Made by a program: the position numbers and the translations under genes
The notes under the pieces: model-generated
Seen by the model: the letters and a program-made list of their open reading frames with translations, nothing else
Database searches by the model: none
What the model was told of the DNA's origin: nothing
In this document: positions 1 through 5,736 of the stretch, one piece after another
How positions within the stretch are numbered: the stretch's first letter is position 1
Layout: every line of letters begins with the position of its first letter
Origin: Flavobacteriales bacterium
GTDB taxonomy: Bacteria > Bacteroidota > Bacteroidia > Flavobacteriales_E > Vicingaceae
Assembly (NCBI GenBank): GCA_029262915.1
Contig: JAJCYN010000383.1
Location: forward strand, 1-5,736
Direction of reading: 5' to 3'
DNA: 5,736 bases

Positions 1-1
1 T

Positions 2-409
2 ATCAATGATAAAACCTTTGATGCTAAACTTCGATTTGTGGCACCACAAGGAATAGAAGAACAAGGAGCAGTTCAATTTAAAATTGAAGCGAATGTTTCT
101 TTAGATACCAACTTTTTTGTGCGAGCTGGGTATAGTGCTAATGCAACTATTGTTATTGGAGAAAAGAAAAATGTTTTGGCAATTAAGGAAGCACTAGTCC
201 AATTTGATGAAGAAACAGAAGAACCTTTTGTAGAATTAGAATTAGGTGACCAAGATTTTGAACGACAATATGTTGAGTTAGGACTTTCTGATGGTATTAT
301 GGTAGAAATTCTGGATGGATTAACCGAAAAAGATAAAGTGAAAGTTTGGAACATCACGGAGCCGTTTAAGAAAAAATCTGATGAGGATAAGAAAAAGAAA
401 AAAAGATAA
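2..409 (+). CDS. RND/MacA-type periplasmic adaptor (HlyD family), 3' part only
   Basis: This is the C-terminal 135 codons of a membrane fusion protein; the 5' end lies outside the window. The open frame runs in from base 2, so the GTG at 38 is an internal Val codon and not a start. The visible part begins INDKTFDAKLRFVAPQG and continues through FVRAGYSANATIVIG, NVLAIKEALVQF and the closing VELGLSDGIMVEILDGLTEKDKVKVWN. This is the order of the beta-barrel and membrane-proximal domains at the end of MacA/HlyD-type adaptors. Such proteins are anchored in the inner membrane and link an ABC or RND pump to a TolC channel across the periplasm. The tail is a charged, Lys-rich extension (KKKSDEDKKKKKR). 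The TolC gene follows after 5 bases, which fits a shared transcript. The pump type (MacB-like ABC or RND) cannot be told because the partner is not visible. The family call is firm; the substrate is unknown. Confidence 0.88.
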   Translation: MNDKTFDAKLRFVAPQGIEEQGAVQFKIEANVSLDTNFFVRAGYSANATIVIGEKKNVLAIKEALVQFDEETEEPFVELELGDQDFERQYVELGLSDGIMVEILDGLTEKDKVKVWNITEPFKKKSDEDKKKKKR

Positions 410-414
410 CAGTT

Positions 415-1746
415 ATGAGGATTACATTATCAATAATAGCTATTAGCCTATTGAGCAATGTTGGCGCTCAAGAGAATAAAGTATGGACACTGAAAGAGTG
501 TGTTGATTATGCTTTAGAAAACAACATCTCAGTTAAACAGTCGCTATTAGACAAGGATATTGCTGTTGAGGATGTTAAAGTTGCGAAATGGAATTTTGCA
601 CCTAACTTGAATGCGAGTGCTTCTCAAAGTTATAATTTTGGTTCTTCCATTGGCGTTTCTGGAGCTAGAATTCCAGCAGATTTTAGATCAAACAATTTTA
701 GTATCAATTCATCAGTCAATCTGTTCGATGGGTTTGCTAATGTTCATACTTTAAAACAAGCAAAGATTGGTTTAGATATAGAGGATGCTGCTATAGCAAA
801 AATGAAAAATGATATTTCTTTAAATGTGGTGAATGCTTACTTACAAATATTATTTGCTAAGGAACAATTAAAGGTTGCCGAATCTCAAATTGCAATTAGT
901 CAGAGTGAAGTAAAACGGGTAGAGGAGTTAGTCTCGGCTGGAGTTTTACCTCAAGGAGATTTGTTGAACATTGAGTCTACATTGGCCACAGATAATCAGA
1001 ACTTGATCGTAGCTCAAAATACCCTAGTGATTTCCAGTTTAAATTTGGCTCAGCTACTTCAGTTAGAAGTTATGAGTATTGAGGTCCAGGACATTAGTAT
1101 TGACGTTGGAAATCAGACTATATTGGGTAATAATGTTAACACTATCTACAATAAAGCCAATGAAACTTTTCCAGAAATTAAATTAGCTGAGTTGAATATT
1201 ATGAGTGCTGAAAAAAGCATCAAAATTGCCAGAGCTAGTTTTTACCCTTCTTTGGTGCTAAGCTTTGGGATGAATACAGCCTACCAGCACAGACAAAGCA
1301 CTGTTGATATTACTCCATTTTTATTTAGTGATCAGCTTAATGATAACTTTGGGCAGTCCATTGTTTTGTCTTTGAATATCCCGATATTTAATCGTTATCA
1401 GTTTAGAAGTAATGTAAACAAATCTAAAGTCAGTTACCAAAAAATACAGTATAATCTAGAAAGTGAACGTTTACGTTTAAGAGAAACGATCCAAACGGCT
1501 TATACTGATGCTTTAGCTTCATCAAAATCTTATGATGCGGCAACAACATCAGTAACAGCACAAACTAAAGCATTTGACTATGCACAAGAGCGTTTTTCAG
1601 CTGGTGCAATTAATTCTTTTGATTTTAATCAATCAAAAAACAACTTGGTTAATGCAGAATCTCAACTCATACAGAGCAAGTACGATTTTATGTTTAAGTT
1701 AAAAGTACTAGAATTTTACTTTGGAGTTCCGTTTGTAGCAGAATAA
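415..1746 (+). CDS. TolC family outer membrane efflux protein
   Basis: This is a complete 443-residue TolC-family protein, the outer-membrane channel and periplasmic tunnel that completes a tripartite pump. Residues 1-18 form a signal peptide (MRITLSIIAISLLSNVGA) with a likely cleavage at VGA|QEN. The mature protein opens with the typical WTLKECVDYALENNISVKQ (24-42). Two outer-membrane efflux repeats follow, at about 24-215 and 240-436. Each has long coiled-coil helices rich in A, Q, N and E, such as AKEQLKVAESQIAISQSEVKRVEELVSAGVLPQGDLL and FDYAQERFSAGAINSFDFNQ. The Ser/Asn-rich strands near 66-105 and 278-325, including FYPSLVLSFG and LNIPIF, fit the barrel strands. Length and repeat layout are normal for the family. 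There is no cysteine to suggest a lipid anchor before the mature start; the only early Cys, C29, lies within WTLKECVDYAL. It starts 5 bases after the adaptor stop, with no strong Shine-Dalgarno, as is usual in Bacteroidota. The substrate cannot be predicted. Confidence 0.95.
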   Translation: MRITLSIIAISLLSNVGAQENKVWTLKECVDYALENNISVKQSLLDKDIAVEDVKVAKWNFAPNLNASASQSYNFGSSIGVSGARIPADFRSNNFSINSSVNLFDGFANVHTLKQAKIGLDIEDAAIAKMKNDISLNVVNAYLQILFAKEQLKVAESQIAISQSEVKRVEELVSAGVLPQGDLLNIESTLATDNQNLIVAQNTLVISSLNLAQLLQLEVMSIEVQDISIDVGNQTILGNNVNTIYNKANETFPEIKLAELNIMSAEKSIKIARASFYPSLVLSFGMNTAYQHRQSTVDITPFLFSDQLNDNFGQSIVLSLNIPIFNRYQFRSNVNKSKVSYQKIQYNLESERLRLRETIQTAYTDALASSKSYDAATTSVTAQTKAFDYAQERFSAGAINSFDFNQSKNNLVNAESQLIQSKYDFMFKLKVLEFYFGVPFVAE

Positions 1747-1754
1747 CCATATTC

Positions 1755-1782
1755 TACATTTTGTGTAATACATTTTGTGTAA
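1755..1782 (+). repeat. Perfect 14-bp tandem duplication upstream of the ATPase gene
   Basis: TACATTTTGTGTAA occurs twice, head to tail and without mismatch, at 1755-1768 and 1769-1782. Each copy also contains short inverted arms, TACA and TGTA, separated by TTTTG, so each could form a small dyad. The second copy supplies the TTTG that serves as the proposed -33 element for the downstream gene. It may be a pair of regulator half-sites or simply a slippage duplication; the sequence alone does not decide. Confidence 0.75.
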
Positions 1783-1805
1783 TTTAAAAATCTTATATAC
1801 ATTTG
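1774..1805 (+). promoter_or_regulatory. Putative Bacteroidota-type promoter for the ATPase gene
   Basis: A TTTG at 1774-1777 and a TACATTTG at 1798-1805 match the Bacteroidota -33 (TTTG) and -7 (TAnnTTTG) elements, with a 20-base spacer that is within the tolerated range. The -7 box ends only 4 bases before the ATG at 1810. Transcription would therefore start on or next to the start codon, giving a leaderless or nearly leaderless mRNA. Matches this short occur by chance in AT-rich DNA, so confidence is moderate. Confidence 0.45.
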
Positions 1806-1809
1806 TTGT

Positions 1810-2940
1810 ATGAATAAATGTAATCCTTTTGTTATACAGGGGTACAAGGGCAAGACTTACTTTTGTGATAGGGAAGAAGAAACAACAAGGCTTGTAGACT
1901 ACATAAATAATCAAGTAAATGTAACTCTTTTTGCTTTTAGAAGATTAGGGAAAACTGGTTTGATTAGGCATGTTTTTGAATTGTTGAAAAGTAATAAGAA
2001 GATAGTTTGTATATACGTAGATATACTTGGTACCAATAATCTTACTGAATTTATTAATCAATTGGCAACAGGAATTTATAACGCATTTCCACCCAATAAA
2101 AGTTTAGGAAAAAAAATAATTGAAACGATACAGTCGCTAAGACCAATAATTAGTTTTGATGAGCTTTCAGGTAATCCGACTGTTACATTTAATTCAGCAA
2201 GGCAAGAACAACAAGCAAATACAATGGGACAATTGTTTGCTTTTTTAGACCAACAAAATGTAAATGTAGTTTTTGCCATTGATGAATTTCAACAAATTTT
2301 AACATACCCAGAAAAGAATATTGAGGCTCTTTTACGTACACAAATGCAGCAACTAAAAAAAACTACTTTTATTTATTGCGGAAGTAACCAAAAAATGATG
2401 CACGAAATATTTAACAGTGCTAAACGACCTTTTTTTGCTAGCTGCACTAATTTATATCTTGACTTTATACCTAAAGAAAAATATGTGTTGTTCATTGGTA
2501 AAACCTTTAAAAGATATAAAAAGACTATTACTGACGATGCAGTAGATTTTATTTGTGAATTTACAATGTTGCATACTTTTTATACACAATATTTTTGTAA
2601 TAGACTCTTTACTAAAAATATAGACAAAATAAATATAAATGATGTTAAGACAACTGCTTTAGAAATTTTAAAAGTACAAGAGCCTACTTTTTATCAGTAT
2701 CGTAATTTATTAACTGTAGGTCAATGGAAAATGCTAAAGGCTATTGCTAAGCATGAGCGTTTATACCAACCTAATGCAAAAGATTTTATTACAACAAATA
2801 ATTTAGGGTCACCTTCAATGGTAACTAGAGGTATAGAAGCGCTTTTAACAAAAGAAATGGTATTTTATGATACTGCGGTAGAAAAACCCTACTATGAAGT
2901 TTATAATAAGTATTTAATGCGTTGGCTTCAAACTAAATAA
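1810..2940 (+). CDS. P-loop ATPase with C-terminal winged-helix-like region (ATPase_2-like, AAA/STAND-related)
   Basis: This 376-residue cytoplasmic protein belongs to the 'ATP-binding protein' family (archaeal ATPase_2-like) that is often multi-copy in Bacteroidota. The N-terminus NPFVIQGYKGKTYFCDREEET (5-25) is the family hallmark and supports the ATG at 1810; the next Met is residue 139. The P-loop is at 42-51 (AFRRLGKTGL), where the first Gly of GxxxxGKT is Ala42. Walker B is VNVVFAIDEFQQ (151-162), with D158 and E159 as candidate Mg and catalytic residues. TFIYCGSNQ (186-194) looks like a sensor-1 strand. A helical lid (about 220-290) follows, then a winged-helix-like C-terminus (300-374) with QWKMLKAIAKHE and SPSMVTRGIEALLTKEMVFYD. 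No signal peptide or membrane segment is seen. It has no same-strand partner and looks monocistronic. Five hand-counted 60-base lines gave about 27% GC, against about 40% for two lines of nqrA, which may mean a separate origin. The physiological role of this family is not established. Confidence 0.85.
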   Translation: MNKCNPFVIQGYKGKTYFCDREEETTRLVDYINNQVNVTLFAFRRLGKTGLIRHVFELLKSNKKIVCIYVDILGTNNLTEFINQLATGIYNAFPPNKSLGKKIIETIQSLRPIISFDELSGNPTVTFNSARQEQQANTMGQLFAFLDQQNVNVVFAIDEFQQILTYPEKNIEALLRTQMQQLKKTTFIYCGSNQKMMHEIFNSAKRPFFASCTNLYLDFIPKEKYVLFIGKTFKRYKKTITDDAVDFICEFTMLHTFYTQYFCNRLFTKNIDKININDVKTTALEILKVQEPTFYQYRNLLTVGQWKMLKAIAKHERLYQPNAKDFITTNNLGSPSMVTRGIEALLTKEMVFYDTAVEKPYYEVYNKYLMRWLQTK

Positions 2941-2943
2941 AGG

Positions 2944-2988
2944 CTTGTCATTTTGAGTGTTTTAAAGAATAAAAATGTATTGAGAAGT
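2944..2988. repeat. Degenerate Flavobacteriaceae-type intergenic repeat (REP-like relic)
   Basis: The convergent spacer holds CTTGTCATTTTGAGTG (2944-2959) and GTATTGAGAAGT (2977-2988), separated by an AT-rich 17 bases. From memory, many Flavobacteriaceae genomes carry a dispersed intergenic element with the ends TTGTCATTTCGAGTG and GTATCGAGAAAT. This copy differs mainly by C-to-T changes at both CpG-like TCGAG sites. It lies between two convergent genes, a usual place for such elements. The assignment rests on recall of the consensus and not on a search. Imperfect arms around it (AAATAAAGGCTTGT at 2935-2948, ACAGCTTTTATTT at 2991-3003) could give a weak stem, but no convincing terminator. Confidence 0.4.
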
Positions 2989-3032
2989 AAACAGCTTTTA
3001 TTTGATATATATTTTCATTTATACCCAACAAA

Positions 3033-4349
3033 TCATTCATTTGTACCCGTAGCAAAACCAACCAGTCTGTCATAATTATCGTTTAACTCTCTATGGTAAA
3101 CTAAAATGGAGTATTCGTTTTTGGTTTCATAATGAGAGCCTTCTACCACAGAAATGTCACCTGTATTTTTAGAACCATCCTTTACAAAACAATATTGATA
3201 ATTGTAATACCCTTGTTTCAGTAAAACGACTTTAGTGTATTGTAAATTAGCTGTATCGTAATCTAATTTTAGTTCTTCCTTAAATTTCCAATCGCAAAAT
3301 TTCCCAAACAAATAAAGGTTGCCATCTTTTAAAGGAGGAGTATAGGGTAACTTAAAGTGTACTTTAACATAATCCGCTTCTATTTCGCTGTCTTGCCCTT
3401 CATTTCTTTTAATTAAAAAATTACCATTTAAATCTGGTTGCGAATAGTATTGTTTAAAAGAGCGTCTTTCATCATCCAATAAATAGATATGTTGCAATTG
3501 ATCTTCTATCTCAAACTGTATTTTTTTAACCCTAATGGTTTGGTATTTTATACTTTTAATGTCAAACTCTCTGAACTCATTGTTGGCATCAAAAGCATTT
3601 TCGCTATTGTTGTAATCGTAATTTAATTCAGTATCATTAATGAATTTTGGTTTCAATCCAGTAATCGCATTGTCCCAACGATAGTTTTGCATTAGCACCA
3701 CATTTAACCTTCCAAAAGGATCTTTTATATCATAACCTTCATGGTTTATCTTAAAATCAATTTCTTGCCTATAATAACTTTCATTTACATCGGTTGCTCT
3801 TTTAATGTTCATGGTAATAGCAACATTACTTTCAAAAACCATAAACCGTTTGGTGAAAATAGGGTGAGTAGCATCATTAACTTTATATACTTTAACAATG
3901 TAGTTGCCAGATTTAGTTAATTTCATATTCTCATTAGGAAAGGTAACGTTGTAATGCGTGTAGTATAAATCAGTATTATTGGAATATCTGAAATCGAAAA
4001 TTTCATCTTCAAAAAAACCTTCAATGTATTCATTTTGTTCTAATTCAGAGGGTTCCCAATTGGCGTTGCAATGAATTACAGTGTAATTATAAACACTATT
4101 CTCCCTTCTTAAATCATCGAAGCTAAGTTTAATGATTTCTCCACCGTTTAATGTAATAATTGGGTAACTCATTTCACTACGCGTATTAAAAAGTAGTACC
4201 GATTTTATACTGTCATCATAGGTATAATCATCATAGCGAATATAATTTTCAACCGCATAATCATCATCATTTTTATCAATGAATTTTGATGAACTGCATA
4301 ACATAAATATGATGCTCAGAATGATGACTGTTAGTGTTGTAAACCTCAT
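3033..4349 (-). CDS. Type IX secretion system Plug protein (DUF5103)
   Basis: This protein matches the DUF5103/T9SS Plug family. In Flavobacterium johnsoniae, Plug is known to bind the periplasmic side of the giant SprA translocon and seal it when no substrate is passing. With the chosen ATG it has 438 residues, a normal length. MRFTTLTVIILSIIFMLCSSS is an export signal; Cys18 after FML is a poor lipobox, so lipidation is uncertain. The first Plug domain (about 46-175) shows the family motifs IKSVLLFN, MSYPIITLNGGEIIKLSFDDL, YNYTVIHCNANWEPSELEQNEYIEGF, YTHYNVTFPNENMKLTKSGNYIVKVY and FTKRFMVFE. A second beta domain follows, then a C-terminal E-set-like region (about 328-420) with LYLFGKFCDWKF and GYYNYQYCFV. 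Starts at TTG 4385 and ATG 4364 are also open. The TTG overlaps the likely -7 box, and only the ATG at 4349 has a GAGGA site at a usable distance, so 4349 is preferred and 4364 remains possible. It is divergent from nqrA. Confidence 0.88.
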   Translation of the reverse strand: MRFTTLTVIILSIIFMLCSSSKFIDKNDDDYAVENYIRYDDYTYDDSIKSVLLFNTRSEMSYPIITLNGGEIIKLSFDDLRRENSVYNYTVIHCNANWEPSELEQNEYIEGFFEDEIFDFRYSNNTDLYYTHYNVTFPNENMKLTKSGNYIVKVYKVNDATHPIFTKRFMVFESNVAITMNIKRATDVNESYYRQEIDFKINHEGYDIKDPFGRLNVVLMQNYRWDNAITGLKPKFINDTELNYDYNNSENAFDANNEFREFDIKSIKYQTIRVKKIQFEIEDQLQHIYLLDDERRSFKQYYSQPDLNGNFLIKRNEGQDSEIEADYVKVHFKLPYTPPLKDGNLYLFGKFCDWKFKEELKLDYDTANLQYTKVVLLKQGYYNYQYCFVKDGSKNTGDISVVEGSHYETKNEYSILVYHRELNDNYDRLVGFATGTNE

Positions 4350-4357
4350 TAAATGAA

Positions 4358-4362
4358 TCCTC
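4358..4362 (-). promoter_or_regulatory. Shine-Dalgarno-like site that favours the 4349 start of Plug
   Basis: On the minus strand GAGGA lies 8 bases before the ATG at 4349 (GAGGA-TTCATTTA-ATG). It overlaps the alternative ATG at 4364 (ATGAGGA), so it cannot serve that start. Strong sites of this kind are uncommon in Bacteroidota, and the match is short enough to be chance. Confidence 0.4.
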
Positions 4363-4382
4363 ATAAATGGTAACTTTATTGT

Positions 4383-4390
4383 CAAAATTA
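4383..4390 (-). promoter_or_regulatory. Putative -7 element for the Plug gene
   Basis: Read on the minus strand this is TAATTTTG, an exact match to TAnnTTTG. Transcription would start near 4379, leaving about 30 bases of leader before the ATG at 4349, enough to hold the GAGGA site. No good TTTG -33 element is seen at the expected distance, which lowers confidence. The box overlaps the TTG at 4385, arguing against that codon as a start. Confidence 0.4.
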
Positions 4391-4451
4391 CGACATTGAA
4401 CTCATCTAAATTATAACTGGTCTATTTTATTAGAAATTCTTTTTGTTTTAC

Positions 4452-4481
4452 TTTGAAATAGCATTCAATTTTCTAATTTTG
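4452..4481 (+). promoter_or_regulatory. Putative promoter for nqrA
   Basis: TTTG at 4452-4455 and TAATTTTG at 4474-4481, with an 18-base spacer, match the Bacteroidota -33/-7 promoter. Transcription would begin near 4485, giving a leader of about 23 bases. That leader is A-rich before the ATG (CACAAAAATAGATAT) and has no Shine-Dalgarno, a common arrangement for well-expressed genes in this phylum. A second TTTG at 4442-4445 is too far upstream for the same -7 box. Confidence 0.55.
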
Positions 4482-4507
4482 TTGTCTTATTCCACAAAAA
4501 TAGATAT

Positions 4508-5736
4508 ATGTCAAAAGACGTAAGAATTCGTAAAGGCGTAAACATTAAGTTAAAAGGCTCTGCCGAAAAACTATACGCCAATCCTGTTTCTACATCTGAT
4601 ATTGTTTTAAAACCTACTGATTTTCCTGGATTAATTCCAAAGTTGTCTGTTAAGGTTGGTGATAAAGTGAAAGCTGGATCTCCAATTTTTTACAATAAGG
4701 AAAATGATAAGGTATTATTTACTTCTCCGATTAGTGGTGAAGTAACAGAAATCAATAGAGGAGAGAAAAGGAAGATTTTAGAAGTAAAAGTAAGAGCTGA
4801 CGGTGACATTACATATGAAACCTTCAAACAGGGAGATCCGAGTAGTATGTCTAAAGAAGAAATTTTAGATAATATGCTTAAAAGTGGAGTTTGGCCATTT
4901 GTACGTCAGCGACCTTATGATGTTATTGCGAATCCTGCGGACACGCCAAAGGCAATTCATGTAACCGCTTTTGATTCAGCTCCTTTAGCTCCAGATTTTG
5001 GTTTTATTGTTCACGGACAGGGAGAAGTTTTACAGGCAGGATTAGATGCCTTAACTAAATTAACTTCAGGAACGGTTCACCTGAATATTACGGGTAATTC
5101 AAACGCAGATGAAGCGTTTTCGGGAGCTAAGGATGTTCAAATCAATAAAATTTCAGGGCCACATCCAGCAGGTAACGTTGGTATTCAAATGCATCATATT
5201 GATCCCGTTAATAAAGGAGAAGTAGTGTGGGTGTTAAGTGCTCTAGATGTATTGACGATTGGAAGATTGTTTAAAGAAGGAAAGTTTGATGCTTCAAGGG
5301 CTATTGTGGTTGCCGGATCTAAGGTAACCTCACCTAAATATGTTAAAACCATTTTAGGAGCAAATATTGGAGATATTTTAAAAGGAAATGTAGAGGATGA
5401 TGGGAGGTATATCAGTGGAAATCCGCTAACAGGGACCCAAGTTGACGGAAATGGCCATTTAGGATTTTATAGTTATCAATTGACGGTAATTCCTGTAGGT
5501 GGCGAAAATAGATTTATGGGATGGCTACCATTCTTTGGATTTAATGGATTTAGTTTATCAAGAACTTCGTTTTCGTTTTTATCTCCTAACAAGGAGCACG
5601 ATTTAGATGCGAATATGAATGGAGAAGAAAGGGCCTTTGTTATGGCAGGTGAATATGAGAAAGTATTTCCTATGGATATTTATCCTGTTCATTTAGTAAA
5701 ATCAATGATAACTGAAGATATTGATTTAATGGAAAG
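4508..5736 (+). CDS. nqrA: Na+-translocating NADH:quinone reductase subunit A, 3' end cut off
   Basis: NqrA is the large peripheral subunit of the Na+-NQR complex, which oxidises NADH, reduces quinone and pumps sodium across the inner membrane; NqrA itself is cytoplasmic and carries no signal peptide. The first 409 codons are present and still open at the window edge. Family segments are clear: the N-terminal biotinyl-lipoyl-like part (MSKDVRIRKGVNIKLKG; LSVKVGDKVKAGSPIFYN; TSPISGEVTEINRGEKRKI, about 46-90), WPFVRQRPYDVIANP (129-143), ISGPHPAGNVGIQMHHIDPV (215-234), YISGNPLTGTQVDG (301-314), the SRTSFSF region (351-357) and NGEERAFVMAGEYEKVFPMDIYP (371-393). Bacteroidota NqrA is about 450 residues, so roughly 30-45 are missing. 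The ATG at 4508 matches the usual N-terminus. It is normally the first gene of nqrABCDEF, so nqrB is expected just beyond the window. A promoter-like pair lies 27 bases upstream. Confidence 0.96.
   Translation, partial: MSKDVRIRKGVNIKLKGSAEKLYANPVSTSDIVLKPTDFPGLIPKLSVKVGDKVKAGSPIFYNKENDKVLFTSPISGEVTEINRGEKRKILEVKVRADGDITYETFKQGDPSSMSKEEILDNMLKSGVWPFVRQRPYDVIANPADTPKAIHVTAFDSAPLAPDFGFIVHGQGEVLQAGLDALTKLTSGTVHLNITGNSNADEAFSGAKDVQINKISGPHPAGNVGIQMHHIDPVNKGEVVWVLSALDVLTIGRLFKEGKFDASRAIVVAGSKVTSPKYVKTILGANIGDILKGNVEDDGRYISGNPLTGTQVDGNGHLGFYSYQLTVIPVGGENRFMGWLPFFGFNGFSLSRTSFSFLSPNKEHDLDANMNGEERAFVMAGEYEKVFPMDIYPVHLVKSMITEDIDLME

Noticed and set aside
73..357. 94-codon minus-strand open frame inside the adaptor gene.
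   Set aside because: It is antisense to a clear conserved coding frame, is Ser/Thr-rich without family motifs, and is best explained as a shadow of the real gene.
391..417. A seven-A run (398-404) near the adaptor stop; a -1 slip there would read AAG ATA ACA GTT ATG and fuse the adaptor in frame to TolC.
   Set aside because: A fused product would bury the TolC signal peptide inside a periplasmic protein. There is no stimulatory structure, and an A-run is expected from a Lys-rich tail in AT-rich DNA.
1735..1757. Short inverted repeat around the TolC stop (GTAG-CA-GAAT / ATTCTAC) as a terminator.
   Set aside because: The stem is AT-rich with a bulge and no T-tract follows, so it does not resemble an intrinsic terminator.
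1708..1914. 68-codon minus-strand open frame spanning the tolC/ATPase spacer.
   Set aside because: It overlaps both recognised genes, has no recognisable motif and has a composition typical of antisense translation.
1747..2940. The ATPase as part of an anti-phage defence module.
   Set aside because: STAND-like ATPases occur in defence systems, but this one has no effector or sensor repeat domain, no partner gene and no neighbouring defence gene in the window.
3028..3044. Perfect 6-bp inverted repeat ACAAAT / ATTTGT with a 5-base loop across the Plug stop codon.
   Set aside because: The stem has one G-C pair per arm, it overlaps coding sequence, and no U-tract follows on the minus strand.

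Overview
The window looks like chromosomal DNA from a low-GC Bacteroidota (Flavobacteriia/Cytophagia-like) bacterium. Three things support this. One gene encodes a Plug-type (DUF5103) protein of the type IX secretion system, which is confined to this phylum. The promoter-like sites match the Bacteroidota -7 consensus TAnnTTTG rather than TATAAT. Ribosome binding sites are mostly weak or absent. No RNA gene, CRISPR array, insertion sequence or integrase is visible.

Layout: (1) 2-409 (+) is the C-terminal end of a periplasmic adaptor (membrane fusion) protein. (2) 415-1746 (+), 5 bases later, is a complete TolC-family outer-membrane efflux protein; together they form the end of an efflux or type I export operon. 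(3) 1747-1809 is a short spacer with a perfect 14-bp tandem duplication and a promoter-like pair placed so close to the next ATG that the transcript may be leaderless. (4) 1810-2940 (+) is a stand-alone P-loop ATPase with a C-terminal winged-helix-like region, of the 'ATP-binding protein' family that is often multi-copy in Bacteroidota. (5) 2941-3032 is a convergent spacer containing what looks like a decayed copy of an intergenic repeat common in Flavobacteriaceae. (6) 3033-4349 (-) is the type IX secretion Plug protein. (7) 4350-4507 is a divergent promoter region with the same -7 octamer, TAATTTTG, on each strand. (8) 4508-5736 (+) is nqrA, the first subunit of the Na+-translocating NADH:quinone reductase, cut by the window end about 30-45 residues before its expected stop.

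The genes do not form one pathway. The efflux pair is an envelope export module, the Plug protein belongs to envelope secretion and gliding, and nqrA begins a respiratory sodium-pump operon. The ATPase stands alone between them, looks more AT-rich in hand-counted samples and may be a later arrival. I see no convincing undescribed multi-gene system. The most interesting points are the regulatory architecture before the ATPase, its altered P-loop, the decayed repeat, and the shared promoter region between Plug and nqrA.
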